The notes below the pieces were generated by a model. That model saw only the letters and a program-made list of their open reading frames with translations. It was not told the DNA's origin and did not search any database. The position numbers and the translations under genes were made by a program. From assembly GCA_963989245.1 (NCBI GenBank), contig OZ022342.1:12728797-12792796 (forward strand): a stretch of 64,000 nt of DNA, written 5' to 3'. The stretch is from Nansenia antarctica (Eukaryota; Chordata; Actinopteri; Argentiniformes; Microstomatidae). Positions 53,193 through 64,000 of this stretch are shown piece after piece (within the stretch, counting starts at the first letter, position 1; each line of letters begins with the position of its first letter).

Positions 53193-56100
53193 TCACACAT
53201 TTCTTGCTGCTAAAATCTTCTCTCTGTTCTCCTCATACTGGTGAAGCATTTTTTCTAGGTCGTCGTCTGCTGAAATGACCTGGATGCGTAAAAAGAAAAT
53301 AAGACCAAGTATTCATAATTAGATACTTCATATATGCTCTGAAACTGCCATCACGAAAACTGTTCTACCATTAACTAGTGATGAAGAACAAGGATTCTTT
53401 GGCATGACCAATTAGTGGTTATAATAAGAGACATCAGGATATCATAATACGATAAGCGGCATTATTTGGTAGTGATTGATCACTCACAAGTACTGGGGCA
53501 GGAACTTTAAAAGACGTCTGGTTGATCAGCCAGTCTTCGTACAGCTGATGGATCGCCTCTAAATATTCCTATACAGGGGGTAGAAGGATGGTAGACAAAG
53601 GCAGATGATGGACACAAAACTTTGGGGTGAAGCCAACTAACCACAACATTAGTGGTGATTATGTATTTTTCTTCAACTCTTACCAATGGAATAATCTTCT
53701 CCTCCTCTCTGCATCTCTGCTTCAACCTCTCATAGCAGGTCTTAGGAGATGTCTGGAGGTAAACTACAACAGGGAAGAGATTAAGCCCTATATGAAGGTC
53801 CACAATCATAAACTAAGACAGTAGAAGTGTACAGTATCAATAAGGCATAATGATGACAACTATCTTTGATGAGGTTCAATACGTTTCAGAAAGATACATC
53901 TAAGAATCTGTCAACTTGCTTTTTTTGTTGCTTTCTATCTCTGACTGCACTCTCAGAAAAAAAGAGTGTTCTGTGGGAGAACCTTTTGAAGAAACTTTTC
54001 CAACAGAGGGTTCTACACGGAACCAAAAGGAACCTTTTTTTCTAAGAGTGTAGCAGAGTATTTTTAACTATGCAAATAGTACTTGGTCAGGTCCTACAGG
54101 GACATTTGTGGACAGCTTACCAATGAGATCCACAGGAATGGCAATGTTATGTGTGATCCACTCAAACCACTCACTAAGAACAGCATAGTCCACCTCTGGC
54201 ATCTTCCCACTGCAGAGAACACAACATTCTCATGTCCTTCAAAGAAACTGTAATGGACCCAAAGACCTGTCTCACAAACAGCAGTGCTGGAAACAATGCA
54301 CACGCGTGTACCTTCTGTGAAGATTCTCCACAAAGATGTACTTGGCACTGTAGATAGACCTTTCCATCATTCTTAGAGGGGCTGACTGAGGAGCACAGAA
54401 CAGACCATGATTATTGTGTAATGTATTTGTACAACTACATACACTGTGAGAAAGAGAGACCACCATGGATTAAACATGTGAGCTGTGTGAAATAGTGATA
54501 AGACCCATCCCACCCTGGGATCCCACCCTGGGAACGAACACTTTGCTCGGCTGCCCTCGGACAGGCGGTTCAGGACCATGTTCGCAAGGACAAACAGACT
54601 GAAGCTCAGCTTCTACCCCAGGGCCATTCAGGCCCTGAATACAGCAAAGACCTAGGTTCTAGGCCCTGGACAATCTAGACATTTGATGGCAGCTACTAGA
54701 TTGAAATCAAGTGCAATACTGAAACACAACTGTGAACATTTCAAACCTGCAAACTGCGACACTTTAAATGAATGTGCAATAACACTACCGGTATGTGCAA
54801 TATGACAACCCTCGGGTACATAAGGTTCAGAGATAGGAAATGTTAGAATAGGTATAGCATAGCATAGAGTACAGCACAGTGTTTATTTGTATAGTATAGT
54901 ATAGTGGACAGTGTACATAGCCTTTATTTATGTAAACCAGCTCTTTTCCCTTCTTGTTTTAGTTTTCTTTCCTAGCACCAGGGGAGCCCCCCCTCCCAAA
55001 TTTCGTTATTTGGTACCTGTACTATATCAATGACAATAAATAAAGACCATTCAAGACACCATTTACATTTTAGGAATTTAGCATTTTTGACGACTTTATC
55101 CAAAGCGACTTACAACAAATACATTTGTCTAAGTATGTGAATAATCTATCCTTCTTTCTTTCTCTTTTTTTTGTAGAGAAACTGTACTGGGGGAAGTGGG
55201 GAGGAGGAGGTATTTAGGAGGGACAGTGAAGATGCAGCCTGAAGAGATGCACCAGTGCATCTTTATCTGTAGTAAGTCTCCATTAACCTAATCCATAGCC
55301 TACAATAAACTTATGGTGATAAAACTAGTGTCGACTACAATCTTTGTTTGTCTCGCTTATTCTTTTCAAGAAATTAGCCCATCTAGAAATAATGGCTTTT
55401 TAATACAAACTGGCAAGAGTGCCTCTGTGTTTTTTATAATAAATATATATAATAATTTATATGTTATAAATACATTTTTAGAAAAGTTTTTTTGTTTATG
55501 ACATAAGGTGATCTTTGAGTGTTTGGGAGACTCACTACTAGATTCACAAATATTTGGTGTACTTACTATTGTTGACAGGTGACGGTCCAGCATGGTTAGT
55601 TGGACATACGTCTGTAATGTGATGCCCCATCGAGTAGGGTCCTGGTACATCAAACCCTGTAGGATGGGAGGAGATCAATAATCTGCATACAATAGTCATT
55701 TAGGAAAATAAATAAGTATCTTTGTGAGGTCCACGCACCAGTGGATTGTGTCCACGAACATTCCTCCATTTGGAAATTGGCTCAGTCAGCACCTGACAAC
55801 TCAAAAAGATTAAATTAACACAAATGGACACAATAGCAATTCAATTTAACCCCAACAATCGTAACATTGTGTTACCTCAATGTCGCTGGTTTTGCTGAAG
55901 TATTCTAGGCATGTTGTCTTCCCACTGGCGATATTACCTTCTATGCAGATCTATAAGAGAAAGAGAATCAATGGCTCAAGTGACATATATTCATGAATAG
56001 ATCATATAGTAATAATTTTATTTTTAATAAATATTAAAAAATCTTTCTACTTCTAGCACGACGACTGCCAATGGCCCCATGGCCTGAGCTGGAGTACTCT

Positions 56101-57173
56101 TCCTGCTACAACTAGTGAATTGATTATTTACTTGCTTAGTCAAATGTATCGATTGTAAGTCGGTTTGGAATAAGGCGTCTGCTAAATGCCAAAAACATAA
56201 ATCATATCTACTGTCGCTGGTTTTCTGTACAAAAGAAGAGATTTGGTGAGGCTGCATTCTCATTTTATGCACCCAAATTGTGGAATGCACTGCCAGTTTA
56301 CATTAGGGATGCAACCACAGCAAATATGTTCAAGTCAAGACTAAAAACCCATCTTTTTAATATTGCCTTTTAATGACTAACTAATTAAATGAAGATTATA
56401 AAAACCCATCCTTTTAATATTGCAATTAAGTTACAAAATAATTAAATTAAGATTATAGAATGATTAAAGCACTTTGAGCTGCAACGTTTGCAGGAAAAGC
56501 GCTAAACAAATAAAGTTATTATTATTATTATTATTATTGTTATATAAATACAAACCACTGGCTTCTTCTCTTCCCCATTCCGCACCAGCTTGCCTTGGAA
56601 GGAAGACAACATTATGAGACAACCTGACTTCTTGGTCTCCGCTTCAGTCAGTGTGCTATGAAGTCAAAAGGACAGTGTTGTTATGTGCGCTGTGGAAAGG
56701 GATGTCAGGGTTTATGGCATGGGTGTAAAATAACTTAACACTAAAAGTCAAGTGACAAGACTGGACATGGAGCCAATTTGCGTGATGACATCATTGTAAT
56801 GGTCACGTGGTTGGTCGACTGTGATTGGCTGGTAGAGAAGACAATCCGATGGAGATGTTTAAACTGCTTAATCTCAGGCACCATGATACATTAGTTGCAA
56901 CTGTTGCCGAATATTATTTCACTTGTAACATGACGTTTCTTCTGTGCTGTTAGTGGCCTACTGAATGAATGGTAACCTATATTATATATATTTTCACCTA
57001 CTTGAAGTGGGCTGTGTGTTGCTGCTCTGGGCTCGCGCCTGGCCAACGCGTTCACCAGCCAATCTTCTGCAGTGAGCTGCTGTCAGTACTCGCGCTGAGC
57101 AGACAGCCGGATGAGAGGATATTCGTGTTGCAGCTCTCTGAAATGTGTTAATGCAAATACAGGTCAGGGACAT
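53193..57173 (-). CDS. tk2: tk2: mitochondrial thymidine kinase 2, complete
   Basis: Ten coding exons on the minus strand, all GT-AG: 57173-57002, 56593-56556, 55950-55876, 55792-55739, 55656-55567, 54385-54312, 54209-54121, 53763-53684, 53568-53488 and 53279-53193. They total 840 bp and 279 residues (human 265). The enzyme phosphorylates thymidine and deoxycytidine in mitochondria, supplying dNTPs for mtDNA. Residues 1-57 are rich in Arg, Ser and Ala with one acidic residue, as in a mitochondrial targeting peptide. The P-loop is GNIASGKT (75-82), followed by LTEPISKWRNVRGHNP, WGITLQTYVQLTMLDRH, MMERSIYSAKYIFVEN, VLSEWFEW, and the LID RCREEEK (214-220). All key kinase motifs are intact. The phase-1 donor of exon 1 (GTAGGT) was chosen because it joins exon 2 in the family frame. 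tk2 is convergent with spata2l and divergent from cklf. Confidence 0.95.
53948..54050. mobile_element. GGTTCC-rich MITE with good ends
   Basis: CACTCTCAGAAAAAAAGAG and its near-perfect inverse CCTTTTTTTCTAAGAGTG frame 103 bp containing GGGAGAACCTTTTGAAGAA. It lies in the tk2 intron between the exons at 54121 and 53763. Confidence 0.88.
54510..55045 (+). mobile_element. Non-LTR retrotransposon 3' end in tk2 intron
   Basis: The sequence encodes RRFRTMFARTNRLKLSFYPR followed by AIQAL, a typical end of a LINE ORF2, then a 3' UTR ending TCAATGACAATAAATAAAG. It is opposite to tk2 and 5'-truncated. Confidence 0.75.
55050..55265 (-). mobile_element. LINE 3' end, reverse orientation
   Basis: The complement of CTGAAGAGATG with GGAGGGACAGTGAAGATG matches the FRGRLKTHLFRL-type coding end of the copy at 59050-59345. 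The tail GACTTTATCCAAAGCGACTT is the SINE/LINE 3' motif. Confidence 0.65.
56024..56192 (+). mobile_element. LINE/SINE 3' tail fragment
   Basis: It contains CGACTGCCAATGGCCCCATG and ends TTGTAAGTCGGTTTGGAATA with AGGCGTCTGCTAAATG, the shared tail of this retroposon family. Confidence 0.65.
56205..56545 (+). mobile_element. LINE 3' end in first tk2 introns
   Basis: The coding remnant FGEAAFSFYAPKLWNALPVY followed by IRDATTANMFKSRLKTHLF is the conserved C-terminal end of CR1/L2-like ORF2. The 3' UTR ends with CAAATAAAGTTATTATTATT. Part of the tail (AAAACCCATC...TTTTAATATTGC) is duplicated in place. It ends 11 bp before tk2 exon 2 (56556), so it lies against that exon's splice donor. Confidence 0.85.
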
Positions 57174-57297
57174 TTCGCATTATTCCCTTGGAGTACACGA
57201 GTTGCGTACACACCACCACACTCGGCTATCTAGCTGCTAGCCCGAATTCTGTCACGTGACTTTCTAGTTCCGTGTTGTCGGAAATCGGTTCCCTCCT

Positions 57298-57298
<1 letters not shown>

Positions 57299-57331
<33 letters not shown>
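57299..57331. repeat. Poly-T tract
   Basis: A homopolymer of about 33 T residues, followed by alternating AT sequence up to 57418. Confidence 0.95.
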
Positions 57332-57333
<2 letters not shown>

Positions 57334-57429
57334 TCTGTCTTCCAAACCTTATATTATAATATTATTATATATTATATAATTATATATATATATGTATAAT
57401 ATTATATTATTATTATAGGGGTAATCCTG

Positions 57430-58280
57430 ATTTTCTTCACACTGCAAAAGGTGAATCTGCCCAGGGAACTAGAGTGCTGGTATTAGATGTTGGTTTCACC
57501 ATTCAGAAATTACAACACTTTTTATACTAAGTTTGTATATTAAGTCCCAAAAAAGTAGGCTGCCAAAAGCAATAGGACAGATTGATATAAAGTTAAAATT
57601 AAGCACTTGTGTTTGTTTGGTCGACAATCCTTTGTGTGCAATAACCGCCTGAAGTCTACAACCCATTGACCCCACCACATGCTGGGTATCTTCTCTTGTG
57701 ATGCTCAGCCAGGCCTGTAATGTAGCCCTCTCCAGTTGTTTGTTTTGAGGTATTTTTTGCCTAAAATGATCAGCAGGAAATTAAATGCATATTCAATTGG
57801 ATTTTTATCTGAAATGTCCACTATTTGCCCCCCAATTTTTGGTCCCTAGTTGCTATGGCAGTATGTTTTGGGTCATTGTCTTACTCTCAGAGCAGACACG
57901 GTTTTCTGTATATTTCAGAATACATCTTGTTGCTGCCATCAAAGTTGCATAATCAATTAAGAGAAGTTAGCCAATTCGTGTGGCAGCTATACTACACCAT
58001 GTTTCACAGATAAGGTGGTATGCAGTCAATCTTTTTGTATTTCCCCTTTTCTCCAAACTTTCCTCTTGCAATCACTCTGCTACATGATAATACATGTCTT
58101 GTCTGTCCACAAGAGTTTTTTTCCAGACCTATGCAGGCTTTTTAGTTGGGTCTATATGAAATACAGGAATTCTAGGTACTGATGACAGTGTCCGAGATCA
58201 TTGAAATCCATACCAATCTTGCATTTCTAAACCTTCTGCAGCTTGAAATCTTCAAATGATATACTCCTACTGAAGCCTTA
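57430..58280 (-). mobile_element. Old Tc1/mariner-type relic
   Basis: On the minus strand, segments such as GCATACCACCTTATCTGTGA and the one behind CATGCTGGGTATCTTCTCTT resemble coding blocks of fish Tc1/mariner transposases. No inverted ends were found and the frame is destroyed, so class and limits are uncertain. Confidence 0.5.
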
Positions 58281-58450
58281 TTATTATATTCAAAATTTAT
58301 TATTATATTCTAATTTCAAGTTGTAGTTTCAATAAATTCCTAATTGGTTTAGGGGTATGCCAGTATGAGAAGAAGAGAGAACATTGGTAGTGAGTACAAA
58401 GTTTATGTGTGAAAGGTGAGAAAACACTGCATATAGTATTCTGAGAAACT

Positions 58451-60633
58451 ATGTCATTTCCTTCTACTGAAGGGAAATTGCTTGACGAGGAAGGAGAGCT
58501 AGTTCTTTTGAAGTACTGTAACATCATGACAGAAGATGACTCCAAAACAAGCAAACCCACTCATGCCATGGAGGTTGATACTGCTTTTCTCAGATCATTG
58601 AGGGGTGTCCTGAAACTAGCAGAGACGGTGAGACATATTTTCTTATCATTTGACAAACAAATTGGGTAAATCCCCTTCATCAGAGATTCAACCAGTGTAA
58701 CAGCTGGTGTAACCTTTAAACAAATAGCAGGAGATATTTGTTCATTGCACAAAAACATTATCCAGGCAATTATATTGACTAAATTATCAATGTACATGAT
58801 TTACTAAAACTGTTGGCAACAACACAATGGTGATATGAAAGCAGAAGTAGCAAAACAGATCAGATGTCGTTAGTTCCTGTAACAGAAAAAAACTGTAGAT
58901 TGAATACTGCTCTCTGTAGTCGATAGAGTGAATGTTGACAATGGACCATGCAAGACATAAGGAAACCCACATTATGCTTTCCATATGAACATAGCAATAC
59001 CTGGCTCATATTACGCTGTGTGTAGTCCAATAAAAGAAACGTTACACTCATTCAGAGATGGGGAATGAGAGGAGTTGCAGAGTATCTATCTTCCGTGGTA
59101 GACTGAAGACCCATCTCTTCAGGCTATATCCTGACTGTCCCTCCTAAAGACCTCTTCACCCCCCAACTACCCCTCTGTACAGTTCCTCTACTATTAATAA
59201 AAAAACTACTAAAAACGAATCCTTCCTTCCTCTAGCATTGTGACTGCCAATGGCACCTGGTCTTGCATAGATTTTTTTCCTATAATGTCTTTCTTACTTT
59301 CTTAATTCACTTACTATCTAATCTATCTAAATATAAATGTAAAGGAGCATGCCTGTATCAACTGATTACTTTGCTGAACACATATCTAACAGACAACCGA
59401 GTTGAATTTATTAGCTAGAAAAGCCTACTGTTACATTGACAGATTGAATGAAGATTAATATACTACTCTCTGGATGCTATTTACAGTAATGAAAACACAA
59501 GACTTAAGAACTGGACCAGCATTGTAAAGAACTTTTTTTGCATGTGTATGCTATTCCTAAATGTGGATGAATGTTGACAACAATAGCTGTGAAGACAATC
59601 ATTAAAAGTGTAATACATTATCACATGATAATACTTCTTTCTGTTTCAGGTGACCATGTTTGTAGCGCTTATATGTTTTGCCGTAGCATCCAGGCCCAGA
59701 TACATAGCGGCTACATGCATGGAGTTTGTGATCACACTTGCTCTGGTTCTACTTTACATGCTGAAGCTGAACAAGAAGCTAACTCTGATCTTCTGGCCTC
59801 TCATTGTAAGAAACCTGATATAACACAACACAGCAATTTTCTCTTACATTTTCTTACAACATTGATTTACTGCTGTGAAAATGTCAGGACTTTCAACTTA
59901 CTACATTTACAGCAACATTGCAGTAATGCTTTCTAAGCAACATTCTTGTGTTCTCACCAGGATGTGTTCAACTCACTGGTTGCAGCAGCCTTCATTCTCG
60001 TCCTGAGTATGATAGCTGTGACCACTTACACAGTGAAAGGAACCCTGGGTGGAGGGGTGAGAGACATTACATTTCTTCTAGGTTTTCCAAGACCCAGGTT
60101 AAGCATATGCCTGGACTAAATCACTTGTTCAATTAAGGTGCTATCCATCCAGGCCAGGAGTGGGCTTCCTCTGGGTCTGGTAAACCGCCCCTTGAAGTTT
60201 TAAATTGGGGGGCCGTAGAGAACTGGTTTCCTAATTATTGCATAGGGGAAGGCTACACCCAAAGGCTAATATATGGGTGTGGTCCTCACCTGCCCATCCT
60301 CTTGTAAAGCAGTTAACTGCCCTGTGATGTAAACAACGATATCATATTCATCATAAATATCTTAACTAACATTCTCTACAGTTATACATCTGTACTGTAA
60401 TCCTACATTTGCAATATAAGCATAATAACAACATAAGCATTCATAATTGAATACAGACATTGTGTGGCCCCTGTACATTTAAGCTGTACCAAGGTATTCA
60501 TATGCAATTGTATTTCCCCTTTCTCCAGATAGTGGGCTTCATTGCTGTAGGCCTGTGGTGTGCGGATGCTTACCTTCTGCTCAAGAGGATCACATTCAAT
60601 CAACCAAGAAGCAGCACTGACACTGTGAAGTGA
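58451..60633 (+). CDS. cklf: cklf: chemokine-like factor, MARVEL-domain membrane protein
   Basis: Four coding exons, 58451-58627, 59650-59805, 59961-60056 and 60529-60633, all phase 0 with GT-AG sites, give 177 residues. An in-frame TGA lies just before the first ATG. A second Met at 58526 (MTEDDSKTSK) would give 152 residues, the length of the long human CKLF isoform, and may be the real start. The order is a cytosolic N-terminus with AFLRSLRGVLKLAET, then four hydrophobic segments: VTMFVALICFAVA, FVITLALVLLYML, VAAAFILVLSMIAV and VGFIAVGLWCADAYLL. LTLIFWPLIDVFNSLV and LLLKRITFNQP match CKLF rather than CMTM3 or CMTM4. CKLF proteins are MARVEL-family four-pass proteins, some forms of which are released and act as chemoattractants. 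Its position between tk2 and cmtm3 agrees with the mammalian order. Confidence 0.88.
59050..59345 (+). mobile_element. LINE 3' end in cklf intron 1
   Basis: The remnant FRGRLKTHLFRLYPDCPS ends a LINE-type frame. It is followed by CATTGTGACTGCCAATGGCA, shared with 56024-56192. Confidence 0.7.
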
Positions 60634-60639
60634 AGTGAA

Positions 60640-61219
60640 GTGAATACATCTCTCTCTCTCTCTCTTTAATAGTTTGAATAATCAATTTCTTGGCTTAAAT
60701 TAATGTCCCCATGTTTATATTATTTCTAAAGCAGTCTTCTTAGTCATGACATTTCTATTGCATCTTTATTGTTGTAATCTCCCTCTTCATTCATGATTTT
60801 CGAATCACAGTATTGCAATAGGCCTGTCTTCCCCAGTATGAGCTTATCAGACCTGTATGAAAAGATGAAACTTCTCTTATTTTTGGGAAGAAAAAAAAAA
60901 ACGAATTCATCCTTTCAATAAGCACTGCAGGAATTTGCACAACTTTGTAACATTGTTTGAATAAAATAATGAGCTACTTGCACAGTTATTTTTGACAATA
61001 GCCACGGGCTTGCCATCCATTGCCATAACAGTCCTAACATCTGTAGAATGCAGATGTTGCGCTTTTGTGAACTGGGTTTCCGCACTGTCATTATTTCCGT
61101 TTCCACTTCAAGAAGAACCACGCTTTTTTGGGGGGGGGTTTGCATTTTCCACTCTCTCATCGCATTCAGCCCGCTGGACTTATAGACATTATTATTGAAG
61201 TCACATTTTTATCTTTGCA
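60640..61219. other. cklf 3' region and cmtm3 upstream region
   Basis: A (CT)n run lies just after the cklf stop and AATAAAATAA near 60960 is a likely cklf poly(A) signal. The cmtm3 promoter must lie within the following 250 bp. Confidence 0.5.
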
Positions 61220-61336
61220 ATGGGGGACATCGAGGCACCCGATACGACCCGACCGCGCCAAAGTGTCCTACTCTCTCTGCTCCCCAGTAAAGAGTTCGCC
61301 ACTTCGCGGAAAGGACTGCTGCTTATTGCAGAAGTG
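61220..61336 (+). CDS. cmtm3: cmtm3 first coding exon (gene continues beyond window)
   Basis: The ATG at 61220 opens a 39-codon frame (MGDIEAPDTTRPRQSVLLSL, then LPSKEFATSRKGLLLIAEV) ending at a GTAAAG donor in phase 0, as in cklf exon 1. LLPSKEF..S.KGLLLIAE aligns with the start of CMTM3 (LLPARAF..SLKGRLLLAE in human), just before the first membrane segment. CMTM3 is a four-pass MARVEL protein of the chemokine-like factor family. No further exon was found up to 64000, so intron 1 exceeds 2.6 kb. The assignment rests on one short exon plus synteny. Confidence 0.75.
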
Positions 61337-61508
61337 GTAAAGTAAAGCTTCGTTTTGTCGGATTCTATTGAGGTTATTAATAACATCTGTCATTAATTCC
61401 ATGCATTAATGTCTACTGTATCCACATCGCTGTCAAGCTTAAGCGGCGCGTAAAAGTTAGCGCCATGCCACAGATTTTCATCGGAAGTTTAGTGTAGTTT
61501 TTGACATT

Positions 61509-61760
61509 TCGTGAGGTTAGAATTATAAGGTTCTATCTCCATTTTTGGTCAAAATGTAGTTTCTTACATAATCTGATCCATTAGGTGTTTATTGATGCCT
61601 GTGTGGTGTTATTTTTTAGAATGTTGACATTTTTGAGTCAGTAATTCATAAAATACAAAGGTTCCATCTCACAGAACATAATGGAATGTAAAAACTTTGA
61701 CGCTCAATATCTCTGAACTACCCTAAATGGAGATAGAACCTTATCATTCTAAGCTCACGA
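61509..61760. mobile_element. 252-bp MITE, copy 2
   Basis: The same element as 48628-48878 in the opposite orientation, with ends TCGTGAGGTTAGAATTATAA and the inverse. The interior shares blocks such as TTTTTACATTCCATTATG and CACCTAATGGATCAGATTAT in reverse. It lies in cmtm3 intron 1. Confidence 0.93.
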
Positions 61761-63520
61761 CTTCACTTATGTATTTGCAGTTATGAAAACAATAACAGCA
61801 ATTCAACCCATTTTGCTAAAACGACAGTTGACACAACACTTGAGTTCAGCCCATTTGTATTTAGGTCAGTCCATGTGTCCATCACACGGTTCTCATTTAG
61901 ACTAGGGAATCTTTTTTTTTTTCGTGGAAGGCGTTAAAGCAACATTTCCTGAATGAAGTGTCATATTCGGAGTTTATTATTATTTATGTGATACAGTTTA
62001 GTACGATGTATGAATACGAACAAAGGCTCTCACAAGTAGGCTTAAAGTTTGATTACAGTACAGCTAATACATTATAGAACAGATTGTGTGGTTATTTGTA
62101 ATAAAAGGGATGGTTCGCTCAAATTAGAAACTGACCTTATCTGAGGGATGCCTGTCATTAACTATGTAACCCATGGTTGCAAATGCATGATCTGTGTAGA
62201 TATGGAAGTCATTTTTCTGATTTCTTTCTCCCAAAAGTTTTTTCGATTCTCAAATCAGGTAATAATGATATAATGTGTGTGTCTTCCTTATGATCAGTGA
62301 GCACTAGAGCACCCTAACCCTAACCCAGATTGAACATGAACATGGTATTGCCATGAGCCCTCCTTGTTGTGCCATGTCATGTCATGTGACATTGAGTTCT
62401 TGATACAGTGTGAGAATTGACTATCATCAACGACACTCTACTTTACACTGGAGCATGTAGCCTGAAGCTATGCCCTCTGTTTCTAATCAGAGGGCTCTGG
62501 CCGACTGACCTCGAAAGTAAAATAATCACTCACATCAAAACAATACAAACTCTCTCTACACCCACTTAGAATATGATCCTCTCCCCTGACTGTTGCTGGA
62601 AACCACATGTGTACTGTAGGACTGTAGCCATTGGATGTCAAATAATCACGATAAAGCAGAAAATATGCTGGTGTTAGGTATGTGGCTTGAGAGACAGCTG
62701 CAAAACATAATATACCATATGCTAGAGTTCTCTTTGATCCTATTTGCTGGAATGACATGTCATGTTGAAATGAAGTAGCTACGGTGGTGTTAGTATCTTG
62801 TGGTATTCAATTTACAGCAAATGTGTCTCATCACAGAATGTTCCATAGCGTATGAAGTTGTTACATTCTATGGTTGGTTGAGAAGAATACATTTTTGTAG
62901 AAACTGTTTCTAAAAAAGCACTAGTCAGTGTGGACTACAGTGTGGAAATCCACTTCATGTGTCAAACTGGGTGTCATAGGACCTGCAGTTATGTCAAGGA
63001 CATTTAGAAAAAAGTCTGAAGTGAAACAGTGTATGGATTCTGCATGATGCTGTATTCAAAACAAGTGTGTCCTTGGGTTGGCCTACTGTCACCACCATAT
63101 ATGTGCCTGTGTCTGTCTGGGATTGAACCCAGGCCCCCACTGTTCTACTAACACACACACCTCCTTCCTTCCTGTCTCTCTTTGTGTCTCTCTCACACTT
63201 TCGGTCTGTTAAATTTAAAAAAATAAAGATTACTTAAGAGTGAAAACAGTATATATTGTATTTTTTTCCGATTACAAAATACATTCTTATACTAAGATAC
63301 AATAGGCGTCCACTTACAGAACATGATGAATTCTAAACGTCTGCATAACTCATGACAGGAAACTAAAGCTGAATACTATCCAGTGTGCTCTGCTCAGAGT
63401 GGCGACTTTGTAAACAGTGTTGAGTTGGGGGAGTTCCCCACCCTGAGGCATCTGTTATCTGTGGTTCTGATGACTCTCTGTAACAAAGACAAGATGGCAG
63501 CAGTCTATGTAGAATAACAG
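61761..63520. other. cmtm3 intron, nothing recognised
   Basis: No exon matching the second part of a CMTM protein was found on the plus strand. The minus-strand ORF at 62483-62758 has no domain. Two CCCTAA units at 62311 are too few to be telomeric. Confidence 0.5.
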
Positions 63521-63522
63521 TG

Positions 63523-63609
<87 letters not shown>
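63521..63609. repeat. (CA)n microsatellite
   Basis: A CA run of about 88 bp with one TA step. Confidence 0.97.
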
Positions 63610-63610
<1 letters not shown>

Positions 63611-63822
63611 ATACAATGTTGGTAATGATGTTTGGTGAGGAAACAAGAATGGTAGGAAGGCTGTGTACCATCATCAACATGAAGGAGAGGCAAGATATCA
63701 TTTGTGTAGAGACTGCAAAGACATTATGAAGAGATTATGAAGGGCTTTCAACGTTTTCATAATAAATAATGCTGTGCTGTATCTTGTTGTATTTAAGTGT
63801 TACTAGACCTCATGACTGGATG

Positions 63823-64000
63823 TGTCCTGGTGGGCGAGTGGATAGTGATAGTTGGACTTGTGATCAGAAGGAGTTTAAATCCCACCTGGGAACACCACCA
63901 CTAGTGTGCCCTTGAGTAAGGCACTTAGCCCTAAATTACTCCAGGGAGACTGTCCCTGTAATCTCTGGTTGTAAATTGCTTTGGATTAAAGCGTCTGCTA
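63823..64000 (+). mobile_element. SINE, cut by the window end
   Basis: The head GGTGGGCGAGTGGATAGTGA has a degenerate B box (GTTTAAATCCC). The core CACCACTAGTGTGCCCTTGA and the tail GGATTAAAGCGTCTGCTA mark it as the family also seen at 15045 and 22110. The 3' end lies outside the window. Confidence 0.88.

Larger units (their letters stand above)
57174..58450. promoter_or_regulatory. Divergent tk2/cklf intergenic region
   Basis: The tk2 start and the cklf start point away from each other over about 1.28 kb. The tk2-proximal 130 bp is GC-richer and unrepeated and probably holds the tk2 promoter. Beyond it lie a T-run (57299-57331), an AT palindromic run (57345-57418) and a transposon relic. 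Confidence 0.6.

Noticed and set aside
62311..62330. Telomere-like CCCTAA units
   Set aside because: Only about two units occur in otherwise ordinary sequence.

Overview
The window is vertebrate nuclear DNA, almost certainly from a teleost fish. The grounds are spliced genes with GT-AG introns, a gene order known from vertebrates (bean1, tk2, cklf, cmtm3, as on human chromosome 16q), fish-type tRNA-derived SINEs, Tc1, hAT and Ty3/gypsy elements, and very dense CA/GT microsatellites. The species cannot be fixed from the sequence alone.

Layout. 1-24.5 kb holds no recognisable coding exon. It opens with a 25-bp minisatellite and then carries MITE-like inverted repeats, SINE and LINE fragments, an internally deleted Tc1 element and a LINE containing a second 25-bp minisatellite. 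From 24.6 to 41.0 kb lie three coding exons of bean1 (+), a single-pass membrane protein with PPxY motifs. Its introns have taken up four hAT-type elements that still have perfect 8-bp target duplications. The 14-kb last intron also contains a 550-codon open reading frame (34127-35779, +) of unknown family, built from nested in-frame repeats, with a TATA-like box, a possible splice acceptor and a polyadenylation signal. This is the best candidate for something undescribed. 41.0-48.9 kb holds the bean1 3' region, a foldback MITE, a Tc1 relic carrying a SINE with its target duplication, a Ty3/gypsy relic, a hairpin element and one copy of a 251-bp MITE.

49.07-51.02 kb is a two-exon spata2/spata2l-family gene (+) with a PUB-type core. 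53.19-57.17 kb is the complete tk2 gene (-, ten coding exons, 279 residues), encoding mitochondrial thymidine kinase 2. 58.45-60.63 kb is cklf (+, four coding exons), a four-pass MARVEL protein. 61.22-61.34 kb is the first coding exon of cmtm3 (+); the rest lies beyond the window.

The genes are not an operon and share no single pathway. They are a conserved syntenic block: bean1 is a likely NEDD4-family ligase partner, spata2l a likely CYLD/LUBAC adaptor, tk2 a mitochondrial nucleotide salvage enzyme, and cklf and cmtm3 are chemokine-like MARVEL membrane proteins. tk2 and cklf are head to head about 1.3 kb apart, and most of that gap looks like old Tc1/mariner-type sequence.
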